A stretch of 31,854 nt of DNA from Deltaproteobacteria bacterium (GTDB lineage: Bacteria > Desulfobacterota > DSM-4660 > Desulfatiglandales > B25-G16), in the NCBI GenBank assembly GCA_019308645.1, contig JAFDHR010000009.1:1-31854 (forward strand), given 5' to 3'. Position numbers and translations under genes: made by a program. Positions 24,137 to 31,854 of the stretch are shown in pieces. A model generated the notes under the pieces. That model did no database searches, was not told the DNA's origin, and was given only the letters and a program-made list of their open reading frames with translations. Numbering within the stretch: position 1 is the first letter of the stretch; each line of letters begins with the position of its first letter.

Positions 24137-25327
24137 CTAAACCCGTATAATAACCCCCTCCCCCTGTGTCAATCCTCCACAAATGGCAGCCACTCCTTGA
24201 CCACCGCCGCGTCGCCTTAGTTCATACATCAAGGTCATCGCTATTCGAAGGCCTGATGCGCCCACAGGATGACCGATTGCTACAGCCCCGCCATTGACAT
24301 TGGTTTTCGAGATCAGTTCATACCATTTCTGTTCATCTTCACCGGCCAAGATCTTTGTGCTCACCAGTGGCATGGCTGCAAAGGCCTCGTTAATCTCAAT
24401 GAGATCCATATCATCAATGGTCATCCCGTTTCTGTCCAGTACCTTTTTTATGCTCATAGCCGGTATCCAGGAAATACCATATGGCATATCGGTTTCACCA
24501 GCTTGATCTACTATGGTTCCAAGTATTGGGAGACCCAAGGATTTTGCCTTCTTCTCTGTCATTGCTACTATGGCAGAGGCGCCATCGTTTAATCCCGGAG
24601 CATTTCCGGCAGTAGTCGTCTTTGAGCCAAATACAGTAGGAAGGATCTCAATAAGGGCAACACTTCCATTGGGCCTCGGCATTTCATCCGCCAAAAAAAG
24701 ATATTCCTTTCGTCCTTTCCTCACTTTTATGGGAGCAATTTCATCTTCAAATTTCCCCGCATTCATAGCATCTGCCCATTTCAGGTGGGAGCCCATGGCA
24801 AAGGTATCAAGCATCCTCTTGGAAATGCCGTACTTTTCCGCTCCATCAGAGGCGTCCACCGCTACGGAATTATAGCCAGGATAAGAGATAGGGTAAATAG
24901 GGTCAGGAAGATTCACCTTCCCAATCCTCACACCAGTTCTCAACTGTCGACTGAAATGAGGTACACGGCTCATGGCCTCTACCCCTATGACCAGCGCTGA
25001 TTCGAGCTCGCCAAGACGCATCCCCCAGAGAGCCATACGGAGACCCGTAAGGGGTGAGCAACATGCCGTATCCAGTGTAGTAGTAAAGACATCACGTTCC
25101 AGTTTGAGACCAATTTGTCTGCCAGTAACAGAACCTGCCTCAAAGGAACCCGGTATACAGTTACCCACGAAGATCTGATCTATATCCTTGGTTATGTCTT
25201 TTCCAGGTGCCGTAAGGGTTGCCTTAGCCACATGGACAGCCACATCAAGTGGTTCCATTTCTGAGAGGGAACCCAAATATTTGCCAAAAGGGCTTCTTTT
25301 GGCACTCACAATCACATAATTTTCCAC
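24137..25327 (-). CDS. Acetyl-CoA acetyltransferase / 3-ketoacyl-CoA thiolase
   Basis: A 396-residue thiolase. The nucleophilic cysteine lies in LDTACCSPLTGLRMA, the NEAFAAMPL motif and the histidine of IGHPVGASGLRIA are present, and the second cysteine is in AAICGGLTQGEGV, a variant of the usual CIGGGMG. GGNAPGLNDGA is the loop region (read as AGNAPGLNDGAS). It cleaves 3-ketoacyl-CoA with CoA, or condenses two acetyl-CoA. The start is GTG at 25327 with GGGAG 8 nt upstream. It follows the acyl-CoA dehydrogenase gene by 42 bp and so is probably co-transcribed. Confidence 0.94.
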   Translation of the reverse strand: MENYVIVSAKRSPFGKYLGSLSEMEPLDVAVHVAKATLTAPGKDITKDIDQIFVGNCIPGSFEAGSVTGRQIGLKLERDVFTTTLDTACCSPLTGLRMALWGMRLGELESALVIGVEAMSRVPHFSRQLRTGVRIGKVNLPDPIYPISYPGYNSVAVDASDGAEKYGISKRMLDTFAMGSHLKWADAMNAGKFEDEIAPIKVRKGRKEYLFLADEMPRPNGSVALIEILPTVFGSKTTTAGNAPGLNDGASAIVAMTEKKAKSLGLPILGTIVDQAGETDMPYGISWIPAMSIKKVLDRNGMTIDDMDLIEINEAFAAMPLVSTKILAGEDEQKWYELISKTNVNGGAVAIGHPVGASGLRIAMTLMYELRRRGGGQGVAAICGGLTQGEGVIIRV

Positions 25328-25369
25328 AGTGTTGTCTCCCTTATTGAAACCTTCGATTTTTCCACATAT

Positions 25370-26515
25370 TTATCTATCACGAGCCTTACCAGTTATATGA
25401 TCGGCAAGCATAGTTCTTTGTATTTGCCCTGGTTCTAAAAAAAGATCGAGCACCTTTGCATCCCGGTAAAAGTGTTCAATGTGACCTTCTGTCATATAAC
25501 CATACCCCCCATAGATCTGTACAGCGTCATATGTAGTCTTATATGCCGCCTTTGAGGCGATCATCCTGGACATTAAAATTGCTCGAGAATCAGGCGCTCC
25601 CGTATCAAAAGACCATGCTGCTTTGTAGGTTATAAGCCGCGCCATTTCCACATCAATATACATATCTGCCAGTTTGTTTCTTACAGCACCAAAGCTTGCA
25701 ATCGGTTTACCAAACTGTTCTCTTTTTTTACTATACTCTAACGCCTTATCCAGTGCTCCCTGAGCAATACCTATGCCCATGCCACCGGTTTTAATCCTCA
25801 TCTCATTGAAAAAATCTTGCAGCTGAAAATAACCTGTGTCTTCTTGCCCAACTATATTCTCTGCTGGAACACGAACATTGGTGAAAGAAATCTGGTCCAC
25901 TGGAATCATCCTCATGCCCACCTTTTCTCCCATACTCGATACCTCTATTCCATCTATCTCTCTTTCGAGCAGGATAACGGTTTGTGCATGCGGTGTATCC
26001 AGCCTGGTTTGGCAGACAATGATTATATAGTCGGCTATGCTTCCAAGTGTAACAAAGGATTTCATTCCATTAATCATGCATCCGTCTTTACTTATTTTTG
26101 CAGTGGTTGCTAAGGGTGCAAGAAAATACCCTTCCTCTAAGAAGGCACTTGTAACGATGCCTTTCCCATGTACAATAAAAGGCAGGATTCTTTTTTTCTG
26201 ATCTTCATTTCCATTTCTTACAATTATTTCTGAGCCAAAATCTGAAAGCGCCAATGCCATCCCAACGCCAGAATCTTGCCGGCAAAATGCCTCCACTATC
26301 AGGACATTCTCTAAAAGACCAAGCTCCTGACCGCCATACTCTTCAGGAAAGTGCACCCCAATAAATCCAAGTTCACAGGCATTTTTCCAGATGGTTAATG
26401 GAAATTGCTGCCTTAAATCATAATCGAGAGCGGCATCTGGATCAAATTCTCCTCTGGCAAACTCCCTTGCCGCCTTTTGGATATCTATCTGCTCAGTAGT
26501 TAAATGAAAATCCAT
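25370..26515 (-). CDS. Acyl-CoA dehydrogenase (with EPGQIQR active-site variant)
   Basis: A 381-residue FAD acyl-CoA dehydrogenase. The N-terminal helical domain begins MDFHLTTEQIDIQKAAREFA; FPEEYGGQELG, then the ITSAFLEEG-like and KISKDGCMINGMKSFVT region of the middle domain, and IQIYGGYGYMTEGHIEHFYRDAK-type C-terminal motif (read as VQIYGGYGYM). The usual YEGTSEIQR, with the catalytic glutamate, is replaced by FLEPGQIQR, which keeps a glutamate but is one residue shorter. It transfers electrons from acyl-CoA to ETF. The ATG at 26515 is used; an upstream TTG is not needed. No good ribosome site. Same strand as the thiolase 42 bp downstream. Specificity cannot be told. Confidence 0.92.
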   Translation of the reverse strand: MDFHLTTEQIDIQKAAREFARGEFDPDAALDYDLRQQFPLTIWKNACELGFIGVHFPEEYGGQELGLLENVLIVEAFCRQDSGVGMALALSDFGSEIIVRNGNEDQKKRILPFIVHGKGIVTSAFLEEGYFLAPLATTAKISKDGCMINGMKSFVTLGSIADYIIIVCQTRLDTPHAQTVILLEREIDGIEVSSMGEKVGMRMIPVDQISFTNVRVPAENIVGQEDTGYFQLQDFFNEMRIKTGGMGIGIAQGALDKALEYSKKREQFGKPIASFGAVRNKLADMYIDVEMARLITYKAAWSFDTGAPDSRAILMSRMIASKAAYKTTYDAVQIYGGYGYMTEGHIEHFYRDAKVLDLFLEPGQIQRTMLADHITGKARDR

Positions 26516-26611
26516 CAAATATAATTTCTCAAAATATTGCTTGTAATTATGTTCTGGTCCAGGGGCATGGGTATCTTTTTTTTGTTATGCCCTTAAATAT
26601 AGTTTAACCTT

Positions 26612-26745
26612 AGTGTCTGAACGAAAACTCCTCTTTTTTGTCATTTCGACCAAAGGGAGAAATCTTATATTTGAACAATAACAATACGGTAAGATTTCTC
26701 GCTACGCTCGAAATGACAGCTCTGGATAGTTTTCGTTCAGGCACT
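26612..26745. repeat. MITE-like element with TA-flanked terminal inverted repeats
   Basis: A 134-bp element between the two acyl-CoA dehydrogenase genes. The ends AGTGTCTGAACGAAAACT (26612-26629) and AGTTTTCGTTCAGGCACT (26728-26745) are inverted, with one mismatch, and each end is bounded by the dinucleotide TA when the outer base is included. A second inverted pair lies inside: GTCATTTCGA...GAGAAATCTTA (from 26640) and TAAGATTTCTCG...CGAAATGAC (to 26717). It ends 8 bp from the stop codon of the upstream gene. TA flanks suggest IS630/mariner-type transposition; that is inference. Confidence 0.8.
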
Positions 26746-26753
26746 AGATAGCA

Positions 26754-27890
26754 TCAAATTCCCAATTTTCTCCCTATAATCCTCTTCATAATCTCATTAG
26801 TCCCAGCATAGATAGGGTGTGCCCTTACATCCCTAAAAAACCTGCCAACTTTATAGTCTTCTAAGTAGCCATAATCTCTGTATAATTCCATGCACTGAGA
26901 TATAATCCTATTGGCCATATCAGAGGTCCACCATTTGGCCATTGATACCCTCTTAATGATATCTTCACCATTTATGTGATCATAGATAAGGCTATTTAAA
27001 AAGGTGCGTCCTATCTCAATATCAGTGGCCATCTCCGCTATCCCGTTTGCATCAACCGGTATCTCCGACTGATGTAAGCCTTTCCTTTGTTTGTAATAAT
27101 CAAGGGTCATATTGAATGCAGCCTCTGCTGCTGCCTGGGACATGATAGCGCTTACAAGCCTTTCTTGCTGGAGTTTTTCCATCATATAATAAAAGCCTTT
27201 TCCTTCCTCTCCCAGGAGGTTGGATACACGTACCTGACAGTCTCTGAATATAAGTTCACCTGTATCCTGACTATGCCACCCTGTTTTTTCCAGGTTTCTA
27301 CCCCTGGAAAACCCGGGTGAGCCGTCCTCCACACAGATAAGGCTGATATCTTTATATGGAGATTCATGTTCTGTCTCTGTTTTACAGGCAACCACAACAA
27401 GGTTAGATAGTATGCCATTGGAGATGTATATCTTCTCTCCATTAATTATATAGTTTTCTCCCTCTTTCACGGCTGTTGTTCTAATGGATGATAGATCTGA
27501 GCCTGCATCCGGCTCTGTCATAGCCACAGCAAGGATTATCTCACCTGAAATGCAGCCAGGAAGCCAATTTTTTTTCTGCTCTTCATTTCCAAAGCTATGT
27601 ATATATGGGGCCACAATATCACTGTGAAGTCCAGCCATAAGGCCATACACTCCGGCATAGGCCATCTCCTCAGTGATGATAAAGGAGAATTCAAGTCCAA
27701 GCCCTGCACCACCATATTCTTTTTCAACCCAGGGACACAGGTATCCATTCTCGCCCATTTTCTTCCAAACTTCCTCTGGAATAATCCCCTCTTTTTCCCA
27801 CTGGTCATAAAAAGGAATTATTTCTTCAGATAGAAATCCCTTAAATCGTTCTCTAAAAAGACGATGTTCTTTTCTATATAGGTTTTTCAT
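26754..27890 (-). CDS. Acyl-CoA dehydrogenase (long-chain-type)
   Basis: A 378-residue acyl-CoA dehydrogenase. VEKEYGGAGLGLEFSFIITEEMA and MTEPDAGSDLSSIRTTA (FAD/substrate domain), and C-terminal RDVRAHPIYAGTNEIMKRIIGRKLGI. The glutamate of the usual YEGTNEI is alanine here (YAGTNEI), but the segment KLQQERLVSAIM carries a glutamate where long-chain acyl-CoA and isovaleryl-CoA dehydrogenases place their base. This supports a long-chain or branched-chain type. It differs clearly from the other dehydrogenase downstream, so two substrate classes may be handled. ATG start 19 bp after the livF stop with no strong ribosome site, suggesting coupling to livF. Confidence 0.93.
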   Translation of the reverse strand: MKNLYRKEHRLFRERFKGFLSEEIIPFYDQWEKEGIIPEEVWKKMGENGYLCPWVEKEYGGAGLGLEFSFIITEEMAYAGVYGLMAGLHSDIVAPYIHSFGNEEQKKNWLPGCISGEIILAVAMTEPDAGSDLSSIRTTAVKEGENYIINGEKIYISNGILSNLVVVACKTETEHESPYKDISLICVEDGSPGFSRGRNLEKTGWHSQDTGELIFRDCQVRVSNLLGEEGKGFYYMMEKLQQERLVSAIMSQAAAEAAFNMTLDYYKQRKGLHQSEIPVDANGIAEMATDIEIGRTFLNSLIYDHINGEDIIKRVSMAKWWTSDMANRIISQCMELYRDYGYLEDYKVGRFFRDVRAHPIYAGTNEIMKRIIGRKLGI

Positions 27891-27909
27891 GGTTACTTAA
27901 AGACAGGGA

Positions 27910-28704
27910 TCAGGAAAGCCATCTTTTTCTTCTCTTATAGTGCTTCACATCCTTATAGCTTTTCCTTTGACCGACTTGACTTAAGCCGAGGTAAAATTCC
28001 TTGATATCCTCATTTTCTTTGAGTTTAGCTGAGGGGCCATCAAGCACTATTCTGCCATTTTCCATGACATATGCATGATCTGAGATTAAAAGGGCCACAG
28101 AGGCATTCTGTTCAACTAACAAAATGGACGCATTGTTCTCTTTATTAATGAGTTCAATAATCTTGAAAATTTCTTTAACCATGGAGGGGCTTAACCCGAG
28201 AGATGGCTCATCAAGGAGCATTAATGTAGGCCTGGCCATCAAGCCCCTTCCCATTACCAGCATCTGCCTCTCCCCTCCTGAAAGGTAGCCGCTGACTCTA
28301 TGCCGCATACCTGTCAGGATAGGGAAGTACTGGTAGACGTTTTCCATATCCTTTTTTATTTCCAGTGTGTCACTTCTTGAATATGCCCCTACCTTTATAT
28401 TTTCTTCCACAGTCAATTGTTCAAAAAGGGGCCGGCCTTCCATAACCTGAACAATACCCAATCTTACTATTTCTTCAGGGCTTTTTTGATCGATTCTTTT
28501 GCCCTCAAACTCAATATTGCCATCCGTTACCTCACCTAATTCGGTCTTTAAAAGACCGGATATGGCCTTTAAGGTAGTGGACTTACCGGCCCCATTGGCC
28601 CCTAAAAGGGTCACGATTTTGCCCTCCATAATATCCAGAGAGACCCCTTTAAGGACCAATATAACATCGCTATAGATTACCTCAATGTTGTTTAGGGTGA
28701 GCAT
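27910..28704 (-). CDS. livF: HAAT-family ABC transporter ATP-binding protein LivF
   Basis: A 264-residue ABC ATPase. Walker A is GANGAGKST with K41, the signature is YLSGGERQMLVMGRG, Walker B is LMLLDEPSLGLSP, and the switch histidine position is held by VEQNAS as in LivF. The usual LivF is about 235-240 residues, so the C-terminal extension ending YKDVKHYKRRKRWLS is extra and basic. It energises uptake of branched amino acids or related carboxylates. Its ATG follows the lipoprotein stop almost directly (2 bp), so the two are coupled. LivG is not in this window. Confidence 0.94.
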   Translation of the reverse strand: MLTLNNIEVIYSDVILVLKGVSLDIMEGKIVTLLGANGAGKSTTLKAISGLLKTELGEVTDGNIEFEGKRIDQKSPEEIVRLGIVQVMEGRPLFEQLTVEENIKVGAYSRSDTLEIKKDMENVYQYFPILTGMRHRVSGYLSGGERQMLVMGRGLMARPTLMLLDEPSLGLSPSMVKEIFKIIELINKENNASILLVEQNASVALLISDHAYVMENGRIVLDGPSAKLKENEDIKEFYLGLSQVGQRKSYKDVKHYKRRKRWLS

Positions 28705-28706
28705 GA

Positions 28707-29201
28707 CTATTTCTTTTTTGGTGGAGGAACGATTTTCAGGGTTGAGGTAGCAACCCTATCAGAATATAAACCCGTTGCATTAATCTTATACACACCAGGG
28801 GGTATTGGCCTTGCCTCTTTAAAATTTGGCCTCAGCAGGGGTGTCCACCCAACCTGAAAAAACCAGTTCAGGGTAGCCGTAGGGCCCATGGCAGCTGTAA
28901 AGTTACCGTTAGCGTCAGAAGTTGCAACAGCAATTCCAACATCCTCTCCCTCTGTTATCCCTTTCATCTTTAAGCCAGGCGGTAGAACCATCTCCACACT
29001 TATCATCTCCTTGGGCTGAAATCCGGTACCTTTGAAGGTAACAGGTTTTCTGATTAAGGCAGGTGAAAGAAATATCTCAGCAGGTGCTATCTCCAGGGTT
29101 GCCTTTGGCCCCGTTAGTGATTGTAGGGTCTGGCATGAAATAGCCCCTAACACCGTGGCCGGGATAATAAAAAATAGGAAAATAATCTTAATGATTTTCA
29201 T
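28707..29201 (-). CDS. Small lipoprotein of unknown function within the liv operon
   Basis: A 164-residue protein I do not recognise. The N-terminus MKIIKIIFLFFIIPATVLGAISC is a lipoprotein signal ending in GAISC (C23). The rest is predicted beta-rich: LEIAPAEIFLSPALIRKPVTFKGTGFQPKE looks like an Ig-like/IPT strand pattern with the FxGxGF turn, then NATGLYSDRVATSTLKIV closes the domain. A lysine-proline tail (PPPKKK) follows. AAGGAGG lies 6 nt before the ATG, the best ribosome site of the operon, so it should be well expressed. It lies between the substrate-binding protein and LivF, and could help dock the binding protein or capture the substrate. Function not known. Confidence 0.85.
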   Translation of the reverse strand: MKIIKIIFLFFIIPATVLGAISCQTLQSLTGPKATLEIAPAEIFLSPALIRKPVTFKGTGFQPKEMISVEMVLPPGLKMKGITEGEDVGIAVATSDANGNFTAAMGPTATLNWFFQVGWTPLLRPNFKEARPIPPGVYKINATGLYSDRVATSTLKIVPPPKKK

Positions 29202-29225
29202 TTTTTGCCTCCTTTCTATATTCTA

Positions 29226-30440
29226 TTAAAATTTATGAAGGCTTACTGCATCAGGTGCCTTTCGCCAGCCAGTTATGGGGACAATCTTACCGTTCTTTAC
29301 CCGGTAAATTTTAACCTCCAGGCTTCCTCTCCTGGATGTGGGGCTATAGGCACACGGTCCTTGAATTCCCAGTCTCTCAAAACCGGTAATTCTTTGATAT
29401 GCCTTGTACATGTCGTCTGCCTTGAGCTTTTCATAGCCAACGGCCTTGAGGGCGGCCTTTAAACCAGCTATATAAGTCAGTCCCCAGGACATGCCCATCG
29501 CATACACCTCGTTATACTTACCAAGGGAACCCCTGTATTTTTTCCACAGATCCGTGGGGACCTTGTTCTTCATAGCATCTGTACCCCTCTCGAAAAATGA
29601 GGTAATAACAGTCCCTTCTAAGGCTTCTGCATGTACTCCAATTCCTAAGGCGGTTGGCCCCCAGTAGCCGCAGGTCATTTGTATTTTCTTTGTAAGACCT
29701 AAAGCATAAGCATCTCTGATGACATTGGTGGGAGTAGGGTCAACACCTCCGGCATGGATGTATTTTGCGCCCGCTTTGGCAAGCCGTGTTAGATACACAT
29801 CATGTTTGAGGGTGCCGGGCGGGAAAAATTCGGGTGGAAGCAGCTTTATACCCAGCTTTTCCGCATATTCTTTGCCGCCCCGTAAGAGTTCTCTGCCAAA
29901 AGGGTTATCCCAGCTAAGATATCCTACGACAGGGGCACCGGATTTTCCTTTGGCCTTCCAGTCAGCCATAATCCAATCAAGGGAAGCTGCAAAGGCATCC
30001 TGATACGCAGGACCCCAGATAAAGGTCCTTTGAAGGTGGGCCTGAAATTCCCCGTCTCCGGGGACGAGCTGGGCCCTTTTATCCCTCTCGATCAACCTGG
30101 CAACGGCCTTTCCTATACCGGTGCTGATAGAGTTCACCATCAACAAGCGCTTAGTTCTTCTGTACCGCTTGTATGCAGACACAGCCCTGGCAACATCGTA
30201 TCTGGTATCGATTCCGATAAATTTTATCTTTACTCCATCAACACCGCCTTTTGCGTTTATTTCCTTGATATAGTCTTCAAGCCCCATATCAGCGGGAACA
30301 TTGAGGCCTGCAATAGGGCCTGTATAGTCTGCCAGACTGAGATAGGCAACCTCTTTAGCAAAAGATGACGAACTGAAAGTAGCGATACTAAAGCAAATTG
30401 TTAAAATTATTGAGAGAAAAATTAAACATTTTTTTCTCAT
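29226..30440 (-). CDS. HAAT-family ABC transporter substrate-binding protein (LivK-like)
   Basis: A 404-residue periplasmic binding protein with a signal peptide (KKCLIFLSIILTICFSIATF, cleavage after SSFA, mature KEVAYLSLADYTGPIAG). The fold I pattern is typical: DYTGPIAG near the start, DYIKEINAKGGVDGVKIKFIGIDTRYD, VNSISTGIGKAV, then GYLSWDNPFGRELLRGG and GLKAALKAVG. The family binds branched amino acids, amides, or aromatic and carboxylic acids. The surrounding acyl-CoA genes suggest that it could bind a carboxylate feeding beta-oxidation, but the pocket cannot be read. GGGGG ribosome site before the ATG. Gap of 91 bp to livM. Confidence 0.9.
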   Translation of the reverse strand: MRKKCLIFLSIILTICFSIATFSSSSFAKEVAYLSLADYTGPIAGLNVPADMGLEDYIKEINAKGGVDGVKIKFIGIDTRYDVARAVSAYKRYRRTKRLLMVNSISTGIGKAVARLIERDKRAQLVPGDGEFQAHLQRTFIWGPAYQDAFAASLDWIMADWKAKGKSGAPVVGYLSWDNPFGRELLRGGKEYAEKLGIKLLPPEFFPPGTLKHDVYLTRLAKAGAKYIHAGGVDPTPTNVIRDAYALGLTKKIQMTCGYWGPTALGIGVHAEALEGTVITSFFERGTDAMKNKVPTDLWKKYRGSLGKYNEVYAMGMSWGLTYIAGLKAALKAVGYEKLKADDMYKAYQRITGFERLGIQGPCAYSPTSRRGSLEVKIYRVKNGKIVPITGWRKAPDAVSLHKF

Positions 30441-30531
30441 AGTAGCCCCCTTTCTTTTTAAAAGGTTTTTAATAATAGAGCTTACATAAAAAATAATGCC
30501 GGTAATTTTTTATCACCTCCTTTCTTTACCA

Positions 30532-31578
30532 TTAATAGGCAAATGGATAGAGCCTGTAAGAGGCCTTGAATATTTCCCAGCGATGTGCCAGGCCTCTTGG
30601 TTCAAAGATCAAGAATATTATTACTGCCAGACCAAAGGCAGTGAGCCCAAGTGCGGCAGCCGGAGAGGAACCCAACCAGGGGAGTGCCTTAGCCAGAACA
30701 GGTGACGTAAACATAACAACCTCGTTGAGGATTCGAATAAAAAGAACACCAAAAAATACTCCAGGTATGCTCCCCACACCTCCGATAATCAGCATGCCCA
30801 CATATTCCAGGGCATGGAGTAATGTAAATTGCTCGGAATTGACCACTGTGATCAAGTGTGCCCACAAGGAACCTGCAATGCCTGCATAAAAACAGGAAAT
30901 AAAAAAGGCGAGCGACTTGTAGTAGTAAAGGTTGACCCCCATCACCTCTCCTGCAAGGTCATTATCTCGTATAGCCACAAAGGCCCTTCCAACCTTCGTC
31001 CTGATCAGGTTTCTGGCAGCATAGGTCATGATAACCATAGTAGTCATGATGATATAATACATCCTCTCATCTGTATCGAATTCAAAGCTCCCCAAGCTTG
31101 GTGGTAGTGGATAAAGGCCTTTAAATGAGCCGGTAATCTCCAAATGAAGGATTAGCCAGATAACCACAAAGTGTATGGCTATAGTAGCCATGGCCAGATA
31201 CATGCCCTTGATTCTTAAGGAAGGGGCACCACCAATAATTCCGATTGCTCCTGCAATAATGCCAGATAGGGGCAGGGCAATCCAAAAAGGAAATCCAAGC
31301 TTTATAGTGAGTATTGATGAGGTAAAGGCGCCAATAGCCATGAATGCCGCCTGGCCAAAGGAGATTTGTCCACAATATCCACTTACAATCTGCAAACCGA
31401 GGACAACAATCACACTAATTGCAAGCATATTCATAAAACTAATGAGATAATAAGAGCCAAATAGGGGGAAGAGATAGAGAAGGATCAGGGCAGATACAAG
31501 GATTACCCAGTGCTGCCATGTCCTGATGATAGCGATATCCAGAGCGTAACTTTTATCAAACACACCACATGGTCTCAC
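30532..31578 (-). CDS. livM: HAAT-family ABC transporter permease LivM
   Basis: A 348-residue inner-membrane permease with about nine hydrophobic segments. Family signatures: LQIVSGYCGQISFGQAAFMAIGAFTS (GqiSfGqAaf), the cytoplasmic coupling loop TKVGRAFVAIRDNDLAGEVMGVNLYYYK (the EAA-like AIRDND region) and GGVGSIPGVFFG near the C-terminus, ending in EPRGLAHRW. GTG at 31578 is chosen as start because CGGAGG lies 6 nt upstream; a TTG at 31584 abuts that site and an ATG is not available. LivH and LivG are not seen, and a hairpin-rich repeat lies 30 bp upstream, so if they exist they are beyond the right edge or elsewhere. Confidence 0.93.
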   Translation of the reverse strand: MRPCGVFDKSYALDIAIIRTWQHWVILVSALILLYLFPLFGSYYLISFMNMLAISVIVVLGLQIVSGYCGQISFGQAAFMAIGAFTSSILTIKLGFPFWIALPLSGIIAGAIGIIGGAPSLRIKGMYLAMATIAIHFVVIWLILHLEITGSFKGLYPLPPSLGSFEFDTDERMYYIIMTTMVIMTYAARNLIRTKVGRAFVAIRDNDLAGEVMGVNLYYYKSLAFFISCFYAGIAGSLWAHLITVVNSEQFTLLHALEYVGMLIIGGVGSIPGVFFGVLFIRILNEVVMFTSPVLAKALPWLGSSPAAALGLTAFGLAVIIFLIFEPRGLAHRWEIFKASYRLYPFAY

Positions 31579-31607
31579 AAGCAACCTCCGTTTTTCTCCT
31601 TATCCAT

Positions 31608-31724
31608 AGCGCAGCTCAGCCTCAAACCGACGAGTTGTTGAGATTAATACGCCCAAGGCGTATTAATATACCGCTGCTTGGGGCGAAGTGATGTTGGTTT
31701 CGTTTAACGTTTTATGGTTGCGCT
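31608..31724. repeat. Foldback element upstream of livM with a perfect 11-bp hairpin
   Basis: An element of about 117 bp bounded by AGCGCA (31608-31613) and TGCGCT (31719-31724), with AAACCGAC and GTTGGTTT placed symmetrically inside. At its core is the perfect hairpin ATTAATACGCC-caa-GGCGTATTAAT (31643-31667). It lies 30 bp before the livM start. The rest to the window end (31725-31854) holds no recognised gene; a minus-strand open frame from the edge to a stop at 31773-31775 is too short to judge. Confidence 0.6.
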
Positions 31725-31854
31725 GCTGGTTTTCCCGATATGTCAGCGATTTTATGGGACTAATTCATTTGACTATATGGCTAAAGTTTCTATCAGAGCC
31801 TGGAATTCAAGTTGATAATATAGAGCCAAACGGTCCTGGCTCAAAGCCTTCGTC

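Noticed and set aside
31773..31854. C-terminal tail of an upstream minus-strand gene (reads ...ALSQDRLALYYQ...)
   Set aside because: Only about 26 codons are visible and no family can be recognised; it does not look like a LivH C-terminus.

Overview
The window reads as chromosome of an anaerobic, Gram-negative, moderately AT-rich bacterium, most likely a Desulfobacterota (deltaproteobacterial) lineage. The reasons are an AhbC-type siroheme-dependent haem gene, a system II (Ccs/Res) cytochrome c maturation pair, LPS export (LptG) and lipoproteins, ThrH-type threonine synthesis, and a block of beta-oxidation genes with a Liv-type (HAAT) ABC transporter. The taxonomic call is inference from gene content; no rRNA or tRNA gene was seen.

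Layout. 1-4101 (minus): ahbC-resB-ccsA-plsC, linking haem synthesis to cytochrome c assembly; plsC runs off the left edge. 4102-8084: small genes (ABM-domain protein, GNAT acetyltransferase, DUF523 protein) and purM, separated by dispersed repeats. 8085-11149 (plus): alaC-hom-thrH behind a good sigma-70-like promoter; hom carries a frame-breaking lesion. 11334-14737: an OmpA-like lipoprotein with a strong promoter, a REP-associated transposase gene (RAYT) broken by a 47-bp GC-rich palindrome, and a leucine-dehydrogenase-like gene. 15355-17864 (plus): 3-hydroxybutyryl-CoA dehydrogenase, a mannosylglycerate-synthase-like glycosyltransferase and a stand-alone receiver protein. 17880-21666 (minus): pcm, thrC and lptG, with foldback elements on both sides of thrC. 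21714-31578 (minus): livM, livK, a small lipoprotein, livF, two acyl-CoA dehydrogenases, a thiolase and a FadJ-like bifunctional protein, which together look like an uptake-plus-beta-oxidation locus.

The genes fit an organism that degrades fatty or amino acids: a HAAT importer brings in the substrate, leucine dehydrogenase and the alanine aminotransferase move amino groups, and two acyl-CoA dehydrogenases, FadJ-like, Hbd and thiolase complete beta-oxidation. Threonine would be made from homoserine by ThrH (phosphohomoserine) and ThrC, but the hom gene that supplies homoserine is split.

The most unusual part is the non-coding DNA. Most larger gaps hold foldback or MITE-like elements of at least five kinds. 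A GC-rich palindrome family sits inside several of them and also inside the RAYT gene, the type of gene thought to move such palindromes. One element of about 300 bp (20701-21008) folds end to end, and the stem substitutions I checked are all G-U compatible in one strand sense.
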